Shown: positions 19,265 to 28,879 of the stretch, one piece after another
How positions within the stretch are numbered: position 1 is the first letter of the stretch
How the letters are laid out: each line of letters begins with the position of its first letter
DNA from: Phalacrocorax aristotelis
Lineage: Eukaryota > Chordata > Aves > Suliformes > Phalacrocoracidae
Direction: 5' to 3'
NCBI RefSeq assembly: GCF_949628215.1
Contig: NC_134310.1
Coordinates: 10,181,401 to 10,245,400, forward strand
Length of the DNA stretch: 64,000 bases
Position numbers and translations under genes: made by a program
Notes under the pieces: model-generated
The model's input: only the letters and a program-made list of their open reading frames with translations
Database searches by the model: none
Told to the model about the DNA's origin: nothing

Positions 19265-20213
19265 GTGCCAGGGTTGGGGGTGAAACCGATAGCCCAGCTC
19301 AAGTGCATCTATGCCAACGCATGCAGCATGGGCAACAAGCAGGAGGAGCTGGAAGCCATTGTGCAGAGGGATAGCTATGACTTAGTCGCCATCACAGAGA
19401 TACGGTGGGATGATTCTTATGACTGGAGCACTGCACTGAATGGCTATAAGCTCTTCAGAAGGGATAGGCAAGGAAGGAGAGGTGGTGGGGTGGCTCTATA
19501 TATTAGGGAGTGCTTCGATCAGATAGAGCTTAGCAATTGTGATGATAAGGTCAAGTGCTTATGGGTAAGGATGAGGGGGAAGGCCAACAAGGCAGATATC
19601 CTGCTGGGAGTCTGTTATAGACCACCCAACCAGGAGGAAGAGGTAGATGAACCGTTCTACAAGCAGCTGGAGGAAGTATCACAGTTGTTAGCCCTTGTTC
19701 TAGTGGGGGACTTCAATTTACCAGATGTCTGCTGGAAATGCAACACAGCAGAGAAGAAACAGTCTAGGAGGTTCCTGGAGTGTGTGGAAGATAACTTCCT
19801 CACACAGCTGGTAAGTGAGCCTATGAGGGGAGGTGCCTCGCTTGACCTCTTGTTCACAGAGAAGGACAGGTGGGAAATGTGGTGGTCAGAGGCTGTCTTG
19901 GGCTTAGTGACCATGTTATGATTGAGTTCTCAATCCTTGGTGAAGTAAGAAGGTGGGGTCAGCAGAACCACTACCATGGACTTCCAGAGGGCAGGCACTG
20001 GCCTGTTTAGGGGCCTGGTTGACAGAGACCCTTGGGAGGAAGTCCTGAAGGGCAAAGGAGTCCAGGAAGGCTGAGCATTCTTCAAGAAGTAAGTCTTGCA
20101 GGTGCAGGAGCAGGCTGTCCCCAAGTGCCACAAGACAAAGCAGCGGGGAAGATGACCAGCCTGGCTTAACACAGAGCTTTTACTGGCACTCAGGAAAAAA
20201 AGAAGTCTACCAC
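19265..20213 (+). pseudogene. CR1-C ORF2, endonuclease domain
   Basis: An APE-type endonuclease. The N-terminal IYANACSMGNKQEELEA (N) and ITEIRWDDS (E) blocks, GGGVALYIRE, GVCYRPPNQEEE and LVGDFNLPDVCW (GDFN) are all visible in one frame to 19921. That frame is then broken near SDHVMIEF, with the rest in pieces to 20213. An LTR and a deletion replace the following RT N-terminus. Confidence 0.82.
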
Positions 20214-20826
20214 TGTCATGGTTTTAGCTGGGATAGAATTAATTTTCTTCACTGCAGCTGGTGCAGTGCTGTGCTTCAGACTTAGTATGAAAACAATGTT
20301 GGTAACACACCAATGTTTTGGTGTTGCCAGGTAGTGCTCGTACTAGTCAAGGACTTTTCCAGCTTCCCATGCTCTGCCGGGTGCACAAGAAGCCGGGAGG
20401 GGAGGGGGCACAGCTAAGAGAGTGGATTCAAACTGGCCAAAGAGATATTCCATATCAAATAACGTCATGACCAGTATGTTAACTGGGAGGAGCTGGCTGG
20501 GGGAGGGATGTGGCAATTGCGTCTCGGGGACGGGCAGCATCAGTCGGCGGGTGGTGAGTGGTTGTAACGTTTGTGTTTCTGTTTTTTTCCCTTTTTCCCT
20601 TTTCCTTTTTATTATATTATCATTATTGTTATTATATCATAATCATTATTAATTATGATTTTATTGTAATTATTAAACTGTTCTTATGTCAACCCACAAG
20701 TGGTGGGTTTTTTTGCTTTTGCTCTTCCGATTCTCTTCCCCATCCCACAGGGGTGGGGGGAGCGAGCGAGCGAGCGAGCGAGCGACTGCATGGTGTTTAG
20801 TTGCTGACTGAGGCTGAACCACGACA
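20214..20826 (+). repeat. ERVL-type LTR, 613 bp, probably solo
   Basis: It begins TGTCATGGTTTTAGCTGGGA and ends AACCACGACA. It contains ACGTCATGACCAGTATGTTAA, the TTATTAAACTGTTCTTATGTC block, a T-rich tract (20573-20685) and a (GAGC)-type microsatellite at 20759-20784. No internal viral sequence adjoins. The flanks show no matching target duplication, and CR1 sequence is missing between them, so it is not a clean solo insertion. Confidence 0.78.
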
Positions 20827-21979
20827 TATGAGAAGGTGACCCACCTAGTGGATGAGGGAAAAGCTGTGGATGTTGTCTACCTGGAATTTAGCAAAGCCTT
20901 TGACACTGTCTCCCACAGCATCCTCCTAGGCAAGCTGACAGCTCGTGGCTTGGACAGGTGTACTCTTCAATGCATAAAAAAATGGCTGGATAGCTGAGCC
21001 CAGAGCATTGTGGTGAATGCAGCTAAATCCAGTTGGTGGCCGGTCACGAGTGGTGTTCCCCAGGCCTCAGTTTTGGGGCCAGTCTTGTTTAATATCTTTA
21101 TCAATGAACGGGATGAGGGGACTGAGTGCACCCTCAGTAAGTTTGCAGATGACACCAAGTTGGGCATGAGTGTCGATCTGCTCGACAGTAGGAAGGCTCT
21201 GCAGAGGGACCTGGACAGGCTGGATCGATGGGCCGAGGTCAATTGTATGAGGTTTAACAAGGCCAAGTGTTGGGTCCTGTACTTTGGTCACAACAACCCC
21301 ATGCAATGCTACAGGCCTGGGGAAGAGTGGCTGGAAAGCTGCCCAGCAGAGAAGGACCTGGGGGTGCTGGTTGACAGCTGGCAGAACATGAGCCAGCAGT
21401 GTGCCCAGGTGGCCAAGGCGGCCAACAGCATCCTGGCTTGTATCAGGAACAGTGTGGCCAACAGGAGTAGGGAAGTGATTGTGCCCCTCTACTCGGCACT
21501 GGTGAGGCCACACCTTGAATATTATGTTCAGTTTTGGGCCCCTCAGTACAAGAAGGACATCAAGTTGCTGGACTGTGTCCAAAGAAGGGCAATGAAGCTG
21601 GTGAGAAGGGTCTAGAGAGCAAGTCTTATGAGGAGAGGTTGAGGGAACTGGGGTTGTTTAGCCTGGAGAAGAGGAAGCTGAGGGGAGACCTTATTGCTCT
21701 CTACAACTACCTGAAAGGAGGTTGTGGCAAGGTGGGTGTTGGTCTCTTCTCCCAAGTTACTAGCAATAGAAAGAGAGGAAATGGCTTCAAGGTGCATCAG
21801 GGGAGGTTTAGATTGGATATTAGGAAAAATTTCTTCACTGAAGGAGTCAGGCATTGGAACAGGCTGCCCAGAGAGGTGGGGGAGTCACCATCCCTGGAGG
21901 TATTTAAAAGACGTGTAGATGTGGCACTTCAGGGCATGGTTTAGGAGACATGGTATTGTTGGGTTGACAGTTTGACTTG
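20827..21979 (+). pseudogene. CR1-C ORF2, second half of reverse transcriptase, and 3' UTR
   Basis: The RT block VTHLVDEGKAVDVVYLEFSK opens the piece. It is followed by [24 protein letters not shown] (catalytic FADD near 21145) and the CR1 C-terminal [20 protein letters not shown] segment (near 21500-21555). Frame changes occur near 21000 and 21600. The 3' UTR runs to 21979 where ERV-B begins. Confidence 0.82.
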
Positions 21980-22229
21980 TGTAGGGGAATAGACAGGGAT
22001 CGGCGACCGGGAGATCACGGGATGTGACAGAAAGATAGACTCCTCCCCATAGGAGTGGCAGGAACAGGAAGCGCAAGAGCTATATAAGCGTGTGACGCAG
22101 TTAAATAAACGGACATTTTGTATCCATCATATTGATGTCTGTGCATCACTGTCCCCAGGGTGGGTAGAGCCCTGTGTCCCAGAGACATGCGGCCCAAGAT
22201 AAGTTCTCCCATAGAAGCGTACAGCAGCA
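21980..22229 (+). repeat. ERV-B 5' LTR (250 bp)
   Basis: TGTAGGGG start, GCAGCA end, TATATAA at 22081-22087 and AATAAA at 22104-22109. Two bases separate it from the primer binding site. The first about 213 bp are identical to the LTR at 25711, with differences only near the 3' end. Confidence 0.9.
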
Positions 22230-22231
22230 AG

Positions 22232-22249
22232 TGGTGACCCCGACGTGAT
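22232..22249 (+). promoter_or_regulatory. Primer binding site, tRNA-Trp type
   Basis: TGGTGACCCCGACGTGAT matches the 18-nt tRNA-Trp primer site of avian leukosis/sarcoma viruses, two bases after the LTR. Confidence 0.88.
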
Positions 22250-22340
22250 CGGCGGGGCGGCATGGCAAGTTCGCCGGGGGGAAAAGATAGCTTGGGGCAC
22301 GCAGGGGTGGGACGGGGAGCCGCAGGTCGGTGGGCACGCC

Positions 22341-24235
22341 ATGGAATCTGTCGTAAAGGTACTGAAGGGATTGGGGAAGGAATATGGAACTTCGATATCG
22401 AAGGCGCCTACCTCAAAGGCCATCCAATGGATGATTACGCAGGGGCTCATACGAAGTCCCGCAGACATATTTAGTAAGGATAATTGGGTGAGAATTAAAG
22501 AGGAGTTAGCCGAAAGGGCTATGATGGGAAAACCCCAGTACATACAGCTCTGGGGAAAGATACACCGGTTACTATTGAAAGCTCGGGATGATCAGGAGAC
22601 GTGGCGGCAGGCGCGGCTGTGCCTGCACGGTGCTACAGTCGACAGTAGCACGGAAATAGACCCAGGAGGGGCAGTGGGGACACAGACAGGGGCAAGCATC
22701 GCGGGGGATGGGGAAGAAGCGGGGAGTTAGGACAGAGTAGCCTGGCCAACTACTCAGTCTGAGGCTCCCAAAGAGGTGGATCGGGAAGCGGCGGTGTTCC
22801 CTGTTGAGCCAGCAGGACCTTTGGAATGTCCCCCCCCTGCATACCCCTGGGACGATTTGGCGCAGGCGCGGGTACCTGCGCGCGGGGAGGGGGACGTGGC
22901 GGCGGACGCAGCGGGACCGACGGAGCGGAAGGAGAAAGATGATCAGCGCCGGAGGCAGCGCCGGCAGCAGCGCCGGCAGCGGCACCGCCCTCTGCCCGAC
23001 CCTCGAGACTGGCTCCCGGGGCAACCCTTGAGATGGGAGTCAGGCGAGGAGGGGGATTGGGGTGCCTGGAGGGGAGGACAGGGTGGGTATAGATCAACCT
23101 CGAGTAGCAGCGAATCAGAAGTTGGGGGAGAAACCGATGTCCACATGTGGGAAGACGGGGCAGATTGCCTGCAGCGCGCAAAAAAGAGGCATAAGGCAGC
23201 AGGGACTCGGAGGACCAATCAGAAGGAGGGAGGAGAGGGACTGCCAAAAGGGGAGGTCCGGGGCGCTGCAGCTCCGGAGGGGTCCGCGGAGGACGTGCTG
23301 CGGCAGCTGCAGCAGGCTATGCACGCACTAGGGGAAGTAACTCGGCGGCAGACAGGACTCTTAACGAAGGGTGCGCCCCAGCGACAGTCAGCCGAGTTAC
23401 CTAACTGGCGGCTGATAGCCAGAGATTGTACCCTCGATGGAGTAAGGATAGAGATGCCCGGGATATTCCCTGTCCGGATAGTTCCTGGAGGAGGGGCAGG
23501 GAGCTGCAAGCGGTAACGGAGAGTTCCCGCAGAGCATATAGCGAAGTGGGCAGGTATGAAAAAAAAGCAGAACCTTGGCAAAAGATACAGTAAGGACTAG
23601 CAGAGCCATTTACAACGTTTTGTGACAGGTTGCAGAAGGCTATTATAGAATCAGAATTGCCACCAGCAGCCAAGGAGGCAGTCCTTATGGATTGCCTCCG
23701 AAATCAAGCAAATCCGCAAACACAAGATGTCCTCTGCACCCTGGCGGTGGGGGCATCATTGGGTCAAACCATCAGGCATGTCTTGTGCCAGGAGGCGTTG
23801 AATCAGCATGGCGGTGTGGGAGCGCACATCTGCCAGAACCCTGACTGTGGAAGCGAAGAAAGGGTGATGGTGCAAGCGGCCGGGGTGGGGCCGAGATGTC
23901 ACTTGTGTGGACGGCTAGGGCACTTTAAAGCTGGGTGCCCACTAGCGGAAGGGGGAGGATGTAATGGAGGAGGAGCGCGCCCAGTAGGGAGGTGCTGGGT
24001 GTGTGGGAAGCCAGGACACCTGGCAAGAGATTGTCCAGCCACAAAGCCGGGAAACGGCCAAAGGAGGGCGAAGCGAGGGGGATTCGCGCCTCCTGTGAGT
24101 CAAATGGCCCCCATCATGGTGCCGGTGCCAGGAGCTTGGCCCACCGTAGCGGGCCAAGGGGGAGTGAACCTTCAGGCAGGGGAGCAGAACCAGCAAGATT
24201 TGCAGGTTACGGCCCCCGCGTGGCCTTGGTCATAG
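22341..24235 (+). pseudogene. gag: ERV-B gag, broken by stops and a 331-bp deletion
   Basis: Matrix begins at ATG 22341 (MESVVKVLKGLG), and the frame is open to a TAG at 22728-22730. It then continues through a Pro/acidic and Arg/Gln-rich linker into capsid. Relative to ERV-A, 331 bp are missing at about 23496, between two GGGG tracts. This shifts the frame to an early stop at 23514-23516. A further TAA lies at 23591-23593. From 23594 the original frame holds the MHR-like segment and both CCHC zinc knuckles (CHLCGRLGHFKAGC near 23898; CWVCGKPGHLARDC near 23996). The gag stop is at 24233-24235. The breaks differ from those of ERV-A gag. Confidence 0.88.
24049..24093 (+). promoter_or_regulatory. 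Gag-pro frameshift signal of ERV-B
   Basis: Heptamer GGGAAAC at 24049-24055, seven-base spacer, stem 24063-24072 with 24083-24093, and loop G5 able to pair with C5 at 24108-24112. The signal and its pairing are unchanged from ERV-A. Confidence 0.78.
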
Positions 24236-24588
24236 GCTGTAACAAGAGACCCATGGCAGCGGTGATGATTACCCCACAAGAGCCGAGTTGCCCGGCACGG
24301 ATATGCCTGGGAATGTTAGTGGATACCGGGGCAGATGTCACAGTGATGCCACTCGAACAGTGGCCACCAACTTGGCCCCTCGCCATGGGAAAACGTATAA
24401 TAGGGGTAGGAGGAGAACAACAAACGAGGACTAGTACTTGCCCTGTGAAACTCGAAGTCATGGACGAGGAGGCAGGGAAGCTCCTCACGGCCGTAGTGAC
24501 CATACTAGTAGCAGATGGGGTAGCAAGCCCCTTGTTAGGGCGAGACGCCCTTGCCCAGATGGGGATCGGGTTGAAAAATTTAGCATAA
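24055..24588 (+). CDS. pro: ERV-B protease (pro)
   Basis: Aspartic protease with the active site LVDTGADVTVMP (near 24320) and the LLGRDALAQMG motif near the end. The frame is open to the TAA at 24586-24588 and nearly identical to ERV-A pro. It would be reached by -1 slippage at 24049. It is open, but gag upstream is broken. Confidence 0.83.
   Translation, partial: RPKEGEARGIRASCESNGPHHGAGARSLAHRSGPRGSEPSGRGAEPARFAGYGPRVALVIGCNKRPMAAVMITPQEPSCPARICLGMLVDTGADVTVMPLEQWPPTWPLAMGKRIIGVGGEQQTRTSTCPVKLEVMDEEAGKLLTAVVTILVADGVASPLLGRDALAQMGIGLKNLA
24576..24582 (+). promoter_or_regulatory. Pro-pol slippery heptamer AAATTTA of ERV-B
   Basis: Same A AAT TTA register and distance to the pro stop as in ERV-A (1639-1645). 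Confidence 0.78.
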
Positions 24589-25546
24589 GGGCCACTGCCT
24601 CAGAGGGACTTTGTCAGCACAAGTTGGTGTGGAAAACCGAACAGCCCGTCTGGGTGGAGCAGTGGCCCCTGACAACAGAGAAAACAGAGGCTGTAAGAGC
24701 TATAGTAAAATGAGAGCACGAAGCAGGGCACCTAGAGCCCTCGATGAGCCCCTGGAACACCCCTATATTTGCTATAAAAAAGAAAGATAAAAACCAATGG
24801 AGGATGCTGCATGACCTTAGAGCAGTAAATCAGCAAATGGAGGACATGGGGCCTCTCCAACCCGGCCTACCAGATCTGAGTGCTGTCCCGAAAGGATGGC
24901 GAGTCATTGTTTTAGATATCAAAGACTGCTTCTTCAGCATTCTGCTACATCCAGATGATAGAAAGAGATTTGCCTTTACTCTGCCCGTGGTGAACCACAC
25001 AGAACCAGGTAGTAGATGGCAGTGGACAGTACTTCCGCAGGGGATGAAAATCTCTCCAGCGATCTGCCAGAGGTATGTGGCTTCTGCATTGCAGCAAGTA
25101 AGGCAGCAGTATCAGGAGAGAATCTACATGATCCACTACATGGATGACGTCCTCATAGCTGCGCCTACCGAGGCGTTGTGTGAACAAGTCTTTTCAGACA
25201 CCCAAAGGGGCCTTGAGGGACAGGGCCTCAAGGTAGCTGAGGCAAAGGTACAGCGAGGACCAGTGTGTGGATTTCTGAGGGCTAGAATAGAAGGGGATTG
25301 CATACAAGCTCAGCCTATTAAACTTACACCTAAGGTTAAAAATTTACATGATGTACAGAAGCTGGTAGGAGCACTGCAGTGGTTGCGGACATTTGTGCGC
25401 GTCACCGGTGAGGAGATGCAACCTTTCTATGCGTTGCTGAAAGGGACCGACCCATGGGAGCCCAGGAGTTTAGACCCTGAGGCAGTCCAGCAGTTGCAGA
25501 TGATAGAACGTCAAATGCAAAAGGAAGGAGTATGGAAGTATGGAGT
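24582..25546 (+). pseudogene. pol: ERV-B pol: RT only, one stop, 3'-truncated
   Basis: The RT fingers-palm region is present with LPQGM and YMDD (near 25138). A TGA at 24711-24713 interrupts it early, at a site that looks like CpG decay. The homology to ERV-A pol stops at about 25534, in the connection region, followed by AGTATGG repeats at the junction and CR1 flank sequence. RNase H and integrase are missing. Confidence 0.87.
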
Positions 25547-25548
25547 AT

Positions 25549-25710
25549 GAAGAAAAATTTCTTCACTGAAGGAGTGGTCAGGCATTGGAACAGGCTGCCC
25601 AGAGAGGTGGGGGAGTCACCATCCCTGGAGGTATTTAAAAGACGTGTAGATGTGGCACTTCAGGGCATGGTTTAGGAGACATGGTATTGTTGGGTTGACA
25701 GTTTGACTTG
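25549..25710 (+). repeat. Second copy of the CR1 flank that precedes ERV-B
   Basis: About 160 bp repeat the CR1-C sequence of about 21825-21979 up to the GACTTG target site. The only clear difference is three extra bases (GTG) near 25575. The LTR follows at the same point as in the first copy. Confidence 0.88.
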
Positions 25711-25960
25711 TGTAGGGGAATAGACAGGGATCGGCGACCGGGAGATCACGGGATGTGACAGAAAGATAGACTCCTCCCCATAGGAGTGGCAGGAACAGGA
25801 AGCGCAAGAGCTATATAAGCGTGTGACGCAGTTAAATAAACGGACATTTTGTATCCATCATATTGATGTCTGTGCATCACTGTCCCCAGGGTGGGTAGAG
25901 CCCTGTGTCCCAGAGACATGCGGCCCAAGACAAGTTCTCCTATAGAAGCATACAGCAACA
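25711..25960 (+). repeat. ERV-B second LTR (250 bp)
   Basis: TGTAGGGG start and GCAACA end, TATATAA 25812-25818, AATAAA 25835-25840. It is flanked by GACTTG on both sides, so locally it has the form of a solo LTR in CR1-C. It differs from the 5' LTR at four positions, all in the last about 40 bp. Confidence 0.9.
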
Positions 25961-26011
25961 GACTTGATGATCCTAGAGGTCTTTTCCAACCTTAATGATT
26001 CTTTGATTCTA
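25961..26011 (+). repeat. CR1-C 3' tail
   Basis: GATGATCCTAGAGGTCTTTT, then CCAACCTTAATGATTCTTTG: the end of the CR1 interrupted at 21979, with the start of the target duplication. Confidence 0.85.
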
Positions 26012-26997
26012 TAAAATGTAGATTTCTCCCAAATTTTGTAATTAGGGGTTTAACTTCAGGTCCTGCTGAAACAGAACTTTATTCTGCTTGAATCTTAAGC
26101 TTGTCTAGTAGTGGCAGTGATTGCAGGTGAGGTTGCAAATGTAAATAAAGCATCTTCATTTCTTTGAACACAAACAAAAGGGCAGGTACTTCCTGGGGGA
26201 ACTCAGCTTTGAGAAATGTTTAGAAGTCTTAGGGACTGGAGAGTACCTCCTGGGTTACAAAGGGTGGTTAGTATTTTGAAGTGTTTTTTAGTGGACACAG
26301 GCTAGCATCTCTGCTACAGACAGAAAGCAGACACACCTCACAGCTCTAAATAAACCATGAAGCTTTACAATCAAGCTAAGGATTAATCCTCATTGGAAAA
26401 GAAATAGGTTTAACCATATTAATTTGGATGTGGAAACTACTGATGTTGAAGTCCTGGAAAAGAAAAAAAAAAAAAGACAATTGTTAGCAAACTACCCAGT
26501 AGTAACAGATTATAGTGAAGATAACAAGTAATGCCTTCCTGGCAAAGGGGTGTTTGTAGTGGGTGCAAGTAAATGCATTATTGCTTAATTAATCTAAAGT
26601 AGCATCATGCATTCCAGAGCCTTCTAGAAATCATACAGCAGTTCTCCATAGACATCTGATATGCTGGGCTGGATGTAACTGTAGAGGTACTGTGCATCTG
26701 CGAAAGGAAGCATATGCCACAACAGGTGATGTTATAATCTTGATAGTACTGCTGGTAAGTTTCCCTAGCACGCACTTTAATTACTAATTTATGCTAATGC
26801 TGTCATATTTTCCACAGCTATTGTTAACTTTGATAGCTATAATAAGCTATTACAAATATACTTAGTTTATATACAGTCACACTTTCTTACTCTTGCAGAA
26901 TATATCCATCTTAATGAAGCGATTGCCCTAAATACTCACCAGAGGAATGCCAGGAAACTGAAAATATTCAAAATGTTTGCAGATTTGGGGCCTTATC
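26012..26997 (+). other. Unique sequence
   Basis: AT-rich, with an A run at 26464-26475. No gene or repeat recognised. Confidence 0.5.
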
Positions 26998-27537
26998 CAA
27001 CAGCTAAGCACCACACAGCTACTCACTCAACCCACCCCCCACCCAAGCAGGACAGGTAAGAGAATAGGAAGAGCAAAAGCAAGAAAACTCTGGGTTAAGA
27101 TATAGTTTAATAAGTAAAGGAAAAAAGAAGATGAAAGAAAACAAAAACACAAAACAAGTGATGCAAAGCCAATCACTCACCACCTCCCACAAATAGATTG
27201 ATGCCCAGCCTGAGCAATAGCTACCTCCTTCAAACCCCCAAAATCCCCTCAGTTTTTATTGCTGAGCATGACATCGTATGGTATGGAATATTCCTTTGGC
27301 CAATTCAGGTCAGCTGTCCAGATTGTGTCCCCTCCCAGCCTTCATGCCCACCCCCAGCCTACTTGCTGCGGGGGCAGAGTGGGGAAAAAGAGAAAGCCTT
27401 GATGCTGTGCAAGCATTGTTCAGCAATACCCAAAATACTGGTGTGTTATCAACACTGTTTTAGCCACAAATCCAAAACACAGTGCCATGCGGGCTGCTAC
27501 AAAGAAAATTAACTCCATCCCAGCCACACCCAGTACA
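26998..27537 (-). repeat. ERVL-type LTR, minus strand, decayed
   Basis: The reverse complement begins TGTACTGGGTGTGGCTGGGA at 27537. It shows the CATACGATGTCATGCTCAGC block and a TTATTAAACTATATCTTAACC block, in the same order as 17154-17756. The inner end at about 26998 (CCAACAGCTAAGCACC) lacks the terminal GTCGTGG bases. Probably a solo LTR. Confidence 0.72.
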
Positions 27538-28829
27538 CCTTGGTAAAGCATTTCAGTGTTAATGGCCTTAATTTAAATTAAAATTTTCAATTTAAATTTA
27601 ATTTAAAGAAGCTATTTTTATTCTGACATTCTTGAGTTTAAAGTCTATTGATCTTGCGGCACCTTTCTCTATCACAATGAAGTATTCTCCCTTAAGCTGA
27701 CTTACGCAAACTTAAGTGCCTCAGGAAGGAACATACAGCTTTTTTTGTAGGCTTTCAAGATGTTTTCTTGTCTGAACACCTTCTTATGCATTTTTTTAAC
27801 TCTAAGGGGGGAACACCCATTTATTTTCTCTGTCTTTAACTCCTGAGATTTTGGGGTATTTTCCTATGGTGCTGAAGAGATGGACTAGTGGAAGCGCCTC
27901 ACCCAGCCTCTGCTGCTTCAGTCTGGTTCCAAGATGGAGACAGAGTTGCTGTGTGTAACAGCTAATCCCAAAACTTGGTGGGCTGAAGGAGCAGCCACAG
28001 GAAACCCCTACAGCCCTGCTGAGGGGGTAGCAGGTGCCTTGGCTGCCCAGCTTTGCTCACCCTAGGGGGGGGAGCCATGAGATAAACCCTAGGCCAGCAT
28101 CTCTACCTGACTGTGGCTCAGATGCTGGCTCCTGGTCAACACAACTCCTCAAGTATGAACTGATTTGACAGCTACTATAGCCACCTTGCTCTGGTATACC
28201 CACACAATGACTCTTTTCTTTCAAGCCTTTCCTTCCTTCATGAGTAAACTGTGTTTTCATGTTAATCTCAACCTCTTTTGCAGGGTGCTGAAGAAAATTC
28301 CATGTCTGGTACCACATCGTGGTCAGTAATGACCCCACAGTCCTCCCTAGCATGATGGAATATAATTGCATATGCGGGAATCCAAAGAGGAGAAAGCAGG
28401 TAAATCACTTCCTCTTTCCAACACATTTGGCTGTGTAATTTCATTGCTCAGAGCAGTCTTTCACTCAGCAGCTACTACTTTCTTTTGCCACTCTGGGAAC
28501 ATGTAGACTCCAGCAGTAGCACGATTTACATTATTTTTTTTCTGAACATGAGCCACCTTAAACAAACATTAATCACTTCAAAACAACTCGAGTTAGATAT
28601 CAAGAGGAAGAAAGGAGTGCTCTGCCTCCAACTGGGGGATGCCTTCATCATGGAGGCAAGCGTCTTCTGTGCAGCTGCATGCCAAGACTTCCTAAATACA
28701 CCCTAATGCCACTTGTAACCGCACAGGAAGACTAAGAAATGCAAATGTGTTTGTTAGGGGGCTCTGATTTTAGACAGGAAAAACCTGAAACAAAAAAAAA
28801 ACCACACCACACTAAACAGTAACATGTGG
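27538..28829 (+). other. Unique sequence upstream of the CpG island
   Basis: No gene recognised. An A/T palindromic patch lies near 27565-27608. Confidence 0.45.
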
Positions 28830-28879
28830 CCTAGGCCAGGTTTTCTGCCACCTGCATGGGTCATGGGTGCCCCTCAGGC

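Larger units (their letters stand above)
21980..25960 (+). mobile_element. Endogenous retrovirus ERV-B (LTR-gag-pro-truncated pol, then CR1 flank plus LTR)
   Basis: A close relative of ERV-A. It has a 5' LTR, tRNA-Trp primer site, gag, pro and the first part of pol to about 25546. There the sequence switches to a repeat of the CR1 flank (25549-25710) and a second LTR. GACTTG flanks both ends (21974-21979 and 25961-25966) as a 6-bp target duplication, and it also precedes the second LTR (25705-25710). RNase H, integrase and the 3' ORFs are missing. Confidence 0.9.
18100..26011 (+). mobile_element. CR1-C LINE, split by an LTR and by ERV-B
   Basis: CR1 pieces lie at about 18100-20213 (ORF1 and endonuclease), 20827-21979 (second half of reverse transcriptase and 3' UTR) and 25961-26011 (last tail). 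The gap at 20214-20826 is an LTR and also lacks the end of EN and the first part of RT, so a deletion accompanied it. The gap at 21980-25960 is ERV-B with a duplicated CR1 flank. Confidence 0.82.

Noticed and set aside
20573..20700. T/A-rich stretch resembling an intron end or origin
   Set aside because: It is the T-rich part of the ERVL LTR and aligns with other LTRs of the same type.
22245..22340. Gag start at the first start-like codon (22245) rather than ATG 22341
   Set aside because: The region is the leader just behind the primer site, and 22341 begins a Met-Glu-Ser matrix-like N-terminus typical of Gag.
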